The position numbers were made by a program, and so were the translations under genes. Below, in pieces: positions 40,284-46,052 of a stretch of 46,052 nt of DNA (position 1 is its first letter; every line of letters starts with the position of its first letter). The stretch lies in contig CAIORQ010000073.1 of NCBI GenBank assembly GCA_903860745.1, forward strand, positions 1-46,052. The letters run 5' to 3'. This stretch comes from an uncultured Actinomycetes bacterium (lineage in GTDB: Bacteria; Actinomycetota; Acidimicrobiia; Acidimicrobiales; RAAP-2). Under the pieces are notes generated by a model that saw nothing but the letters and a program-made list of their open reading frames with translations, was not told the origin of the DNA and ran no database searches.

Positions 40284-41903
40284 ATGACCTTCCAACCCGC
40301 GAAGAGCCTTCGCCTGACCTTGGCGGCCGGCGTGGTCGTCCTGGCGACTCAGTTCGTGATGTCCTCGTCCGTCTCGGCGACCACCCTCGGTTCGGCCCAG
40401 ACGGCACCCACCGTCACCCTCGGCGCTACGGCCGTCACGGTGGCCGTGAGTCTCGATCCCCAGGGCGCGGACCTGACCTCGGGGACCCTGTGCTACAGCA
40501 CCGACCCCAACGACGTCGTCGACGCGGGCAGTCAAGCGATTTGCGCCGCGGGCGCCACGCAGGTGCCGATCCCTGGAGTCGCGGGGTCGACGGTGCAGGC
40601 CACCGCGGTCACGGTGGGCGGGCTCACGCCGGGGACCCAGTACTTCTACTCGCTCGAGACCACCGACTCGACGAACGCGACGTCGGTCTTCTACGACGGA
40701 TCGTTCACCACCTACAGCGAGGCCGTGACGGCCGGATCGGTCGCCGTGCACTTGAAGATCGGCGCCTCGCTCGGCTCCGCGGTGGTCACCATCGGCACGA
40801 TCGCGGCGGTGCCGAGCAGCGAGGTCCCCACCGGCTTGGTGGACCTGTCGGGTCTCGTCCCCTACGTGGTGAGCAACCTCGCCCCCGGCTCGAGCGTCAC
40901 CATGACCTTCGAAGTGTCGGGCAAGATCGTCCCCACCACCGTGCTCCGCGATGTCGCGGGCACCTTGAGTGACATCACCTCGACCACGTCGATCGCGGGT
41001 CACTTCATCACCCTGACGCTGACCGACGGCGGGACCGGCGACGCCGACGCAACGGCGAACGGCTCCATCGCCGACTCCCTGGTCATCTTGGGCACGATCC
41101 AGCCGCAAGCGACACTGACCCTCAAGAGCGCGGCGACGACGCTGGCGTTGACGGCGAGGCACGCGGTTCTCAAGAGCGTGGGCGGTTCGGGCAACGGCAC
41201 GGTCACCTTCCACGTCGACACCGCCTACGTGAACAGCGCGAGTTGCAGCGTCACCGGCCACAGCTTGACGGCTTCGACCGCGGGCACCTGCGAGGTGGTC
41301 GCGGCCAAGGCGGCGATGCCGGGGTTCTACGCGACGACGTCGGCTCCGGTGCTCTTCACCTACGAGCTCGCCAAGCAGAAGCCCTTGACGATCACCAACT
41401 CGTCGCTGTCCCGGCTGCTCTCCAGGACAACCCTGCTGCACACGAGTGGCGGCTCGGGCAAGGGCAACGTGAGCTTCGCGGTCGACGCGGCGCACGTCAA
41501 CTCGGCGGCTTGTTCGGTGGTCGGTCGGGTCCTGTCGGCGACGACCCCGGGCACCTGCGACGTGGTGGCGACCAAGGCGAGTAGCTCGTTGTACGACGCC
41601 ACGACCTCCGCGGCGGTGGAGTTCACCTTCAACTACGCGCTCCAGCGCACCCTGGTCATCTCCAACTCGACCCAGACTCGCGCGAGGACGTCGGTGGTGG
41701 TGCTGCACTCGGCGGGCGGATCGGGCAGCGGTGCCGTGACCTTCGCCCTGGACGCGTCGTCGGCCAATTCGGCTAATTGCTCCATCACCGGTACGAGCCT
41801 GTCGGCGACCGCCGCGGGGACCTGCGAGGTGGTGGCCACCAAGGCCGCGAGCATGGGCTACGGGTCCACGAAGTCGGCGGGGGCCACCTTCACCTTCTCG
41901 TAG
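40284..41903 (+). CDS. Secreted protein: Fn3-like, choice-of-anchor U, 3 repeats
   Basis: 539-residue exported protein. A signal peptide covers about 1-33 (cleavage near VSAT). Next is an Fn3-like domain (about 40-150) with two cysteines, then a domain ending in LTLTDGGTGDADATANGSI, which fits the 'choice-of-anchor U' pattern, and then three 89-residue repeats with Cys-x14-Cys. These match the R modules of the surface protein at 758-4471. GAGGA lies 8 nt before ATG 40284; the frame also allows GTG 40269. No anchor or sorting motif follows the domain. A surface or released adhesin-like protein is likely. Confidence 0.8.
   Translation: MTFQPAKSLRLTLAAGVVVLATQFVMSSSVSATTLGSAQTAPTVTLGATAVTVAVSLDPQGADLTSGTLCYSTDPNDVVDAGSQAICAAGATQVPIPGVAGSTVQATAVTVGGLTPGTQYFYSLETTDSTNATSVFYDGSFTTYSEAVTAGSVAVHLKIGASLGSAVVTIGTIAAVPSSEVPTGLVDLSGLVPYVVSNLAPGSSVTMTFEVSGKIVPTTVLRDVAGTLSDITSTTSIAGHFITLTLTDGGTGDADATANGSIADSLVILGTIQPQATLTLKSAATTLALTARHAVLKSVGGSGNGTVTFHVDTAYVNSASCSVTGHSLTASTAGTCEVVAAKAAMPGFYATTSAPVLFTYELAKQKPLTITNSSLSRLLSRTTLLHTSGGSGKGNVSFAVDAAHVNSAACSVVGRVLSATTPGTCDVVATKASSSLYDATTSAAVEFTFNYALQRTLVISNSTQTRARTSVVVLHSAGGSGSGAVTFALDASSANSANCSITGTSLSATAAGTCEVVATKAASMGYGSTKSAGATFTFS
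41112..41900 (+). repeat. Three 267-bp repeats related to the R modules
   Basis: Repeats begin at 41112, 41379 and 41646 (267 bp, 89 aa; the last is slightly short). Each has GGSG-x-G, a CS(V/I)-led Cys-x14-Cys pair ending GTC, and a closing Y-x-(A/S)T(T/K)S. The spacing equals that of the modules near the start of the window, but the DNA has diverged. Confidence 0.85.
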
Positions 41904-41987
41904 GTGTCCGACGGGCCGATGGTGTTGACACCGCGCCCACTGGCGAGGGCTCGGGACCTCGCTGCAGTTCGCGTCGGAAACGGGGAA

Positions 41988-42500
41988 TCACTTCGTCGGT
42001 GTGATCCCATCGAGTCGGCGTTGTAGCTGCACGACGTCCACGCCCAGGGCCTCCAACAGGACCGCCGCCGGATCCAACGGAGGGAGACGCAGGATCTGGT
42101 CCAGCACTTGCGGGGCCGTGACGTAGGTCTTGCGGCGGTTGGGCTTGACGGCGCGTTCCAGCACCTTCTTCGCAGCGGGTGTCAAAGCCAGCCGTGACCT
42201 GGACGCGACGTCCGTGAACCGGGGCCTCTTCGATACGGGGCGCGTGGGCAGTGGTGGTACGTGGGTGATGGACCCCAGGCCCACGACGGCGAGGGCTTCG
42301 TCGTCGAGCGCGTCGAGCGCCCCACGAGCACGATCCCGGTTCACGCCCAATAGGCCTTCGATCGAGGATTCGTCGAACAACGCCAGCAAGACGTGTTCGG
42401 TGCCAATTCGGCGGTCTCCTCGGCGGCGGGCCTCCTCACCGGCCCGCAGACAGATGGTCCGGGCGTGAATCATCTCTGGTGTGGGCGCGGTGGTGTTCAC
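41988..42500 (-). CDS. Stand-alone Clp N-domain protein (ClpC2-like)
   Basis: 170-residue protein with the Clp-N double repeat (about 6-75 and 95-165) but no AAA+ ATPase domain. Motifs such as AREEARRRGDRRIGTEHVLLALF-like and the second LTPAAKKVLERAV/YVTAPQVLDQIL are typical. Such proteins, for example mycobacterial ClpC2, can bind ClpC ligands or phospho-arginine marks without unfolding them. GTG 42500 overlaps the TGA of the HTH gene (GTGA), so the two are coupled. The open frame upstream to 42578 lies inside the HTH gene and is not used. The proposed function is inference. Confidence 0.85.
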   Translation of the reverse strand: MNTTAPTPEMIHARTICLRAGEEARRRGDRRIGTEHVLLALFDESSIEGLLGVNRDRARGALDALDDEALAVVGLGSITHVPPLPTRPVSKRPRFTDVASRSRLALTPAAKKVLERAVKPNRRKTYVTAPQVLDQILRLPPLDPAAVLLEALGVDVVQLQRRLDGITPTK

Positions 42501-42709
42501 GACGACTCGCGGTTGTACTTGGCGTGCACGGATTGACGGGTCACTCCCAGCGCGTCCCCAATCTGTTGCCAGGACCATCCACGTTCCCGGGCCAGTGCGA
42601 CGTGCATCGCTTCGACCCTCTCCGCGACGCGACGCAGTGCCAACGACGCGCGCAACCCCACCGCCGGATCTTCGCAGGAGTGAGGGGGAGTGAGACTTTC
42701 GACATCCAT
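42497..42709 (-). CDS. Small helix-turn-helix protein
   Basis: 70-residue DNA-binding protein. The HTH is at about 46-66 (WSWQQIGDALGVTRQSVHAKY), preceded by a helix rich in Arg/Glu. It is a common actinobacterial partner of stand-alone Clp-N proteins. The start ATG 42709 lies inside a perfect palindrome and seven bases from a TAGACT box, so the mRNA is probably leaderless. Autoregulation through the palindrome is the obvious hypothesis. A longer frame to 42823 crosses the palindrome and is unlikely. Confidence 0.83.
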   Translation of the reverse strand: MDVESLTPPHSCEDPAVGLRASLALRRVAERVEAMHVALARERGWSWQQIGDALGVTRQSVHAKYNRESS

Positions 42710-42741
42710 GAGTGTCAGTCTAGACTGACACTCATGGATGT
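42702..42741. promoter_or_regulatory. Perfect 40-bp palindrome with two -10 boxes
   Basis: 42702-42721 is the exact reverse complement of 42722-42741. TAGACT occurs on both strands (42721-42726 plus, 42717-42722 minus), overlapping by 2 bp at the centre, and each is exactly 7 nt from an ATG (42734 plus, 42709 minus). Both start codons and the next five bases are inside the palindrome. It is a likely divergent leaderless promoter and operator for the HTH protein. Confidence 0.85.
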
Positions 42742-42931
42742 GCCAATCCGGGCTGACGTGCCGGGCCATCACGTCCGGGCGCCCCGGATGGCCGAATCCG
42801 GCCCCCGGCTCGAAGTGTGCCAAGGTGAACTCGGGAATGGTGCGACGGGAGGGGACGTGTCGTCAACTGTCCAGACTGTGCCGGGTCATTTCGACTCCGG
42901 ACCTTGCGAACTCCATGGTCTCGCTCGATGA
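42734..42931 (+). CDS. Possible 65-aa leader ORF coupled to tag
   Basis: Begins with MDV at the plus-strand end of the palindrome, 7 nt after TAGACT, and its TGA overlaps the ATG of the DNA glycosylase gene (ATGA). Start and stop geometry both suggest a translated leader. The codons end in G/C in only about 40 of 64 cases by hand count, well below the neighbouring genes, and no domain is recognised, so it may be a translated but unselected leader or chance. Confidence 0.35.
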   Translation: MDVPIRADVPGHHVRAPRMAESGPRLEVCQGELGNGATGGDVSSTVQTVPGHFDSGPCELHGLAR

Positions 42932-43533
42932 CGACCTTCGACGCCCCCGACGTGCGAGCCCGTTGTGGCTGGGTGGGCGCGGCGCCGGAGTTCCTGGGGT
43001 ATCACGACAGCGAATGGGGCTTCCCGGTCGGCGACGACCGTGAGTTGTTCGAACGGCTCTGTCTGGAGAGTTTCCAGTCGGGGTTGAGTTGGCGCACGAT
43101 CCTGGCGAAGCGTGAGAACTTCCGCCGCGCATTCGCCGGATTCGACTATCGCGTCGTCGCCGAGTTCGGCGATGCGGAGATCGAACGGTTGCTGGTCGAC
43201 AGTGGAATCGTCCGTCATCGAGGAAAGATCGAGGCCGTCGTCAACAACGCTCGGCGAGCCGCCGAGCTGGCGGAGGCGGAGGGCTCCTTGGCGGGGTACT
43301 TCTGGGCCTTCGAACCCGTGATGGCCGAGACCGAGTCTCTGGACCGGACGTCCATCACCGCGGCGTCGGTCGCCTTGTCCAAGGACTTGAAGAAGCGTGG
43401 CTGGAGATACGTCGGACCGACCACCGTCCTGGCGTTCATGCAGGCGGCGGGATTGGTCAACGACCACGTCGAGGACTGCGTCACGCGACCGTTGGCATCG
43501 GCCCAACGCGCCAACTTCGCGATAGTGCGCTAG
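42928..43533 (+). CDS. tag: DNA-3-methyladenine glycosylase I
   Basis: Base-excision repair enzyme of 201 residues that removes 3-methyladenine from DNA. The zinc ligands are visible: Cys in RCGWV near the N-terminus, His in YHDSEWG, and His and Cys in NDHVEDC near the C-terminus. The catalytic-pocket Glu lies in LCLESFQSGLSW. ATG 42928 gives the right N-terminus and overlaps the stop of a small upstream frame; the promoter is probably the palindrome at 42702-42741. The frame extends to 42904 but without support. Confidence 0.93.
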   Translation: MTTFDAPDVRARCGWVGAAPEFLGYHDSEWGFPVGDDRELFERLCLESFQSGLSWRTILAKRENFRRAFAGFDYRVVAEFGDAEIERLLVDSGIVRHRGKIEAVVNNARRAAELAEAEGSLAGYFWAFEPVMAETESLDRTSITAASVALSKDLKKRGWRYVGPTTVLAFMQAAGLVNDHVEDCVTRPLASAQRANFAIVR

Positions 43534-43553
43534 ACCGACCAGAGGTGCACGGT

Positions 43554-43571
43554 CCCGTCAGCGCAGACGGG
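43554..43571 (+). terminator. Hairpin after tag
   Basis: CCCGTC (43554-43559) pairs with GACGGG (43566-43571) with a 6-nt loop, 20 nt after the tag stop. There is no T-tract. Confidence 0.4.
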
Positions 43572-43717
43572 GTTCGAAGAACGGGGGACCTTGGTGACGT
43601 TGGCTGAGACCCCGGGGCGAGGACCTCACGACGACAGGGAGCCCCAGCTCGGTGGAGGACCGACCGGGGGCAAGTACGATTCAACCGGTGGGTTTCCTCA
43701 AGGGTTTCCTCCGTCCC

Positions 43718-43760
43718 GCCCTCGTAGCTCAGGGGATAGAGCATCGGTTTCCTAAACCGA
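43718..43760 (+). pseudogene. Truncated tRNA-Arg(CCT), 5' half only
   Basis: The acceptor 5' strand GCCCTCG (43718-43724), D-arm (GCTC 43727-43730 with GAGC 43739-43742) and anticodon arm (TCGGT 43744-43748 / ACCGA 43756-43760, anticodon CCT at 43751-43753) are perfect. After 43760 there is no T-loop consensus (TTCRA in a 5-bp stem) and no CGAGGGC to close the acceptor. A weak imperfect fold of the next ~30 nt is possible (GGGGT/ACTCT stem and CGAAAGC), but it would have two acceptor mismatches and a wrong T-loop. Confidence 0.85.
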
Positions 43761-43954
43761 ATTATGGGGTGCGTCTTACTCTTCGAAAGCCCAATGATTT
43801 CCCTGCAGTTACTGGTGAGTGGCCTTATTCGAGGGTCATCGGAGAGTTGGGAAATCACCAACTATTCCCGACCATTCCCGGTAATTGTTGTGCTGAGGTT
43901 GTGCTGGAAATTTCTACGGACTTGCCCCAAGCAATTGCTCGATTTGAAGTCCGG
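43761..43954. other. Foreign-looking non-coding junction DNA
   Basis: 194 bp, visibly richer in A/T than the chromosome before the tRNA. No gene with a start and family match on either strand. It contains a short near-repeat, ATTCCCG(A)CCATTCCCGG, around 43863-43881. It is the likely left edge of a genomic island. Confidence 0.45.
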
Positions 43955-44692
43955 TCAGATCGGAAACTTCACGTCGATGATCAACGGAACATGATCGGAG
44001 TACTTCGGCGCGACCCACTCGTCGAAGTTGCCGACGGTGACAGAAGTGAATGGAATCCAACTCTCTGGGAGAAAGCAGAAGTCAATGTGATAACGAGGTC
44101 CGTCGACCTTGCGGTCGCGCCAGTAGATCGTGGGATCAGGTTCTTGTCCGAACTCAACACCGAGCACCTCGTGGTACGCGCTGACCAGACCGCGCCGTCT
44201 GAGCAGATCGACCTTGGTTGCGAAGGGCCGTGCACCTCGCGGCTTGTCCCAAGTCACGTTGTCGTTGAGGTCGCCCGCCAGCACGACGCGCCCTTCATCG
44301 AACAGGTCGGCGTACGTTTCGAGAGCTCCCTGAATTTGAAAATCTCTGTTCGGTCCCATCGCTAGCGGACTGGCGCGGTGGTTCATCGCCCATATAGCGA
44401 GAAGGTTGAAATCGACTGGCCCTCGCACGCGAAGGGGGAGCACCCATTCGAGGTTCCGGTCTGGAGGGCACGCTGGTTCCAGTTCGAATGGTGCAAACAC
44501 CAGGGTACCTAGACCCTTGGACGGGTTTGCCCCAATCCACTGGTATGAGTGTTGCACTGTCTCGGCGGGCCGAATTGGAACCTTGGAAGGCTCCGCCACT
44601 TCTGGAAGAACGGCGATATCAGGAGCAAGCCGCGCGAGTGCGTCCATCTTTCTATGAAGAGCCATGTTGCAATTCCAAACCACGATGCGCAT
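43955..44692 (-). CDS. Endonuclease/exonuclease/phosphatase (EEP) protein
   Basis: 245-residue Mg2+-dependent phosphodiesterase fold. The order of motifs is complete: WNCNMA (7-12), the LPE glutamate, a hydrophobic core with NHRASP, GDLND, and SDHVPL near the C-terminus. There is no signal peptide. The superfamily covers DNA repair nucleases, DNase I-like enzymes and inositol-phosphate phosphatases, so the substrate is open. Codon use and GC are lower than in the core genes. A TAAGTT box is six bases from the ATG. It sits alone in the island next to a broken tRNA and an IS element. Confidence 0.82.
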   Translation of the reverse strand: MRIVVWNCNMALHRKMDALARLAPDIAVLPEVAEPSKVPIRPAETVQHSYQWIGANPSKGLGTLVFAPFELEPACPPDRNLEWVLPLRVRGPVDFNLLAIWAMNHRASPLAMGPNRDFQIQGALETYADLFDEGRVVLAGDLNDNVTWDKPRGARPFATKVDLLRRRGLVSAYHEVLGVEFGQEPDPTIYWRDRKVDGPRYHIDFCFLPESWIPFTSVTVGNFDEWVAPKYSDHVPLIIDVKFPI

Positions 44693-44698
44693 GGCATC

Positions 44699-44704
44699 AA
44701 CTTA
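44699..44704 (-). promoter_or_regulatory. -10 box of leaderless EEP gene
   Basis: TAAGTT on the minus strand six bases before ATG 44692, with no ribosome site between. Confidence 0.4.
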
Positions 44705-44969
44705 GGGCAGCAGTCTGATGAAATTGACTTGGATTTCAGCGAACGATTCCGGTCGGTAAGCGTTGAGAGGGTTTGTCTGAGGTGATGATGCCCCTCGAGA
44801 GGAGGGGCTTAGGCAAGTCCGTGGCCCGAACTGTTGACAGTCGAATCAGGAATCTGAGTCATTGAATTCCCATTGGCAGGAACGGCCCCCTCTCGCCAAT
44901 CGTCATCCTGAGTGGCCGATCACTCCTCTTCGCTGAGCGATTCAATGATGAATGCGTCAATTTGATCTC

Positions 44970-45074
44970 TCACCTCAGCAACTCCTTCGGGTCCGTGCCG
45001 TCAGCGTTCTTTGTGTTCAAGAAATCTCCCTCGCGGTACTGCCAACGGTCATCAGGCCCTCTGTGCCAACCTCT
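44970..45074 (-). pseudogene. C-terminal gene remnant cut by IS element
   Basis: An open minus-strand segment encodes about 34 residues of normal composition (includes GWHRGPDDRWQYREGDF and ends KELLR) and stops at 44970. It has no start and runs upstream straight into the presumed IS end at 45077. A GTG overlaps its stop (GTGA) and opens a 17-codon frame ending in ESLSEEE. I recognise no family. Confidence 0.4.
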
Positions 45075-45185
45075 AGTGAGACAGTCTGCACTGACAAATT
45101 AATCAACTAAGAGGGCGGAGAAGGAATTTCTCCAATGACCATATCCACACTCACTATCGATGACGCCAACCTGCATAATGGTGCG

Positions 45186-45584
45186 ATGAACGACCCTGAA
45201 GTGCCCAACCCCGAGGTGCTGGAGCGCTCGGCCGGCCGACGACAGTTCTCGGCCAAGTACAAGGCCAAGATCCTCGCCGAATACGACACCCTGTCGCGAC
45301 TCGAGAGAGGAGCGCTGCTGCGTCGCGAGGGTCTCTACTCCTCTTTGATCACCACCTGGCGCGATCAGCGTGACAAGGGGGCCGAGCAGGCTCTCGCTCG
45401 ACCCGCGGGACGCCAGAAGGTCGATCCGCGAGATCGCGAGATCACGCGCCTCACGCGCGAGGTCGGACGACTCGAGGGTGAACTCGACACCTCGAGAAGG
45501 GTCGTCGAGATCCAAGCAAAACTCTCCGCGCTGTTAGAGACACTCGCCTCGACCAGCACTGCGGAAAGCAGCGAGAAGAAATGA
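45186..45584 (+). CDS. IS3-family transposase OrfA
   Basis: DNA-binding subunit of 132 residues (149 if the upstream ATG 45135 is used). The N-terminal HTH is in RRQFSAKYKAKILAEYD...RGALLRREGLYSSLITTWRDQ, followed by a Leu/Glu/Arg coiled coil (about 80-120) typical of OrfA dimerisation. Its stop overlaps the OrfB start (ATGA), and OrfB lies in the -1 frame, the usual arrangement; no classical A6G slippery site was seen near the overlap, so coupling may be by restart. Confidence 0.85.
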   Translation: MNDPEVPNPEVLERSAGRRQFSAKYKAKILAEYDTLSRLERGALLRREGLYSSLITTWRDQRDKGAEQALARPAGRQKVDPRDREITRLTREVGRLEGELDTSRRVVEIQAKLSALLETLASTSTAESSEKK

Positions 45585-46052
45585 TTGACGAGGCTATTCA
45601 CGAGCTCAGCGGCGTCGTGAGCACGTCTCATGCCATCGCCGCGCTCGGAGAGAGTCGCGCGACCTGGTATCGCCGACACCGCCAGAGTCCCTTGCCCGAG
45701 AAGCCCGAACGAGTCGCCACGCCCCAACCAAGAGCGCTCTCGGAGGTGGAGCGCAAGCAGATCAGGGCGACGCTGGAGTCCGAGGAGTTCATCGATGCCG
45801 CCCCCGCCGCCGTCTACGCCAAACTCCTCGATCAGGGCGTCTACCTGGGCTCGGTCTCGACCATGTACCGCGTGCTGCACGAGCACGACGAAGTGCGTGA
45901 ACGACGTCGCCAGGCCACGCACCCCGCGCACAAGAAGCCCGAGTTGATTGCCACCAAGCCCAATGAGATTTGGAGCTGGGACATAACCAAACTGCACGGA
46001 CCCGAGAAGTGGACCTACTACTACCTCTACGTGATCATCGACATCTGGAGTC
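45581..46052 (+). CDS. IS3-family transposase OrfB, partial
   Basis: The integrase subunit, 157 residues before the window ends. It begins MIDEAIHELSG, contains the HTH_21-like segment (AAPAAVYAKLLDQGVYLGSVST) and enters the rve catalytic core. The first DDE aspartate is in WSWDITKLHGP, followed by YYYLYVIIDIWS. The second Asp and the Glu lie outside. The intact frame suggests a recent, possibly active element. Confidence 0.88.
   Translation, partial: MIDEAIHELSGVVSTSHAIAALGESRATWYRRHRQSPLPEKPERVATPQPRALSEVERKQIRATLESEEFIDAAPAAVYAKLLDQGVYLGSVSTMYRVLHEHDEVRERRRQATHPAHKKPELIATKPNEIWSWDITKLHGPEKWTYYYLYVIIDIWS

Larger units (their letters stand above)
44693..45134. other. 442-bp island spacer with remnants
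   Basis: Contents: the TAAGTT box (minus, 44699-44704), a 7-bp hairpin (GCCCCTC 44790-44796 / GAGGGGC 44102+700, i.e. 44802-44808) that may end transcripts, an apparently empty A/T-richer stretch, the remnant gene at 44970-45074, and the probable left end of the IS element from 45077. No complete gene is visible. Confidence 0.5.
45077..46052 (+). mobile_element. IS3-family insertion sequence, right part outside window
   Basis: Two overlapping transposase frames (OrfA 45186-45584, OrfB from 45581) with the IS3-family organisation. The left end probably starts TGAGACAGTCTGC at 45077, since IS3 elements begin with TG and coding DNA of another gene stops being recognisable just before. The right end, target duplication and full inverted repeats are beyond 46052, so the exact boundary is unproven. 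Confidence 0.7.

Noticed and set aside
43744-43790. Group I intron in the tRNA-Arg(CCT) anticodon loop
   Set aside because: Known introns of this tRNA interrupt the anticodon loop; here the whole anticodon arm is intact and the break is after position 43. No 3' half follows nearby.
43652-44365. Plus-strand frame across the tRNA and EEP gene
   Set aside because: It runs through the tRNA and antisense to the EEP gene, whose motifs are complete on the other strand.
43761-45076. Integrase gene expected beside a tRNA insertion
   Set aside because: No tyrosine or serine recombinase motifs on either strand; it may lie beyond the window or be lost.
45500-45590. Classical -1 frameshift site for OrfAB fusion
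   Set aside because: OrfB is in the -1 frame, but no A6G-type slippery heptamer is seen near the overlap; ATGA restart explains the arrangement.

Overview
The window reads as chromosome of a high-GC Gram-positive (actinobacterial) organism. The basis is strongly GC-ending codons, frequent GTG starts, many short or absent 5' leaders with TAnnnT -10 boxes, paired PIG-L/Mca-type deacetylases typical of mycothiol users, and a glutamine synthetase / aldehyde dehydrogenase / SDR operon of the kind found in mycobacteria and relatives. Class Acidimicrobiia is a reasonable guess but is inference only.

Layout. 1-5077: cell-surface block with two secreted proteins bearing SipW/TasA-type signal regions, the second a 1237-residue protein with eight Ig-like repeats, plus a small membrane protein. 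5074-7522: FabH-like synthase, hotdog thioesterase and threonine aldolase. 7628-10641: soluble MgtE-type sensor followed by a divergent NRAMP-family transporter, a likely Mg2+ module. 10652-12327: two coupled PIG-L deacetylases. 12417-18573: APC permease, SDR, glutamine-synthetase-like ligase, aldehyde dehydrogenase and SDR, a probable amine or polyamine catabolic locus. 18591-22198: cysteine synthase, S-adenosylhomocysteinase and YchF. 22269-24340: MacB-type ABC pair. 24487-28899: ABC importer, PfkB sugar kinase and nucleoside hydrolase, a probable nucleoside uptake and salvage operon. 28977-39787: mixed housekeeping genes (ABC-F ATPase, DUF429, TetR regulator, PEBP protein, AI-2E-type permease, tryptophanase, FG-GAP propeller protein, hydrolase, membrane protein, UspA). 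40284-41903: second secreted repeat protein. 41988-43533: Clp-N protein plus HTH protein, divergent from a Tag DNA glycosylase across a perfect 40-bp palindrome.

43718-46052 is a boundary into foreign DNA. A tRNA-Arg(CCT) gene breaks off right after its anticodon arm and the sequence becomes visibly lower in GC. An EEP-family phosphatase/nuclease gene follows, then a gene remnant cut by an IS3-family element whose second transposase frame runs off the window.

The strongest leads are the 40-bp palindrome, which carries two overlapping -10 boxes each exactly 7 nt from an ATG on opposite strands; the broken tRNA; the NRAMP transporter lacking the usual metal-ligand motifs beside an MgtE-like sensor; and a C-x14-C repeat family shared by two distant surface-protein loci. 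I found no CRISPR array, rRNA, intact prophage or recognised riboswitch.
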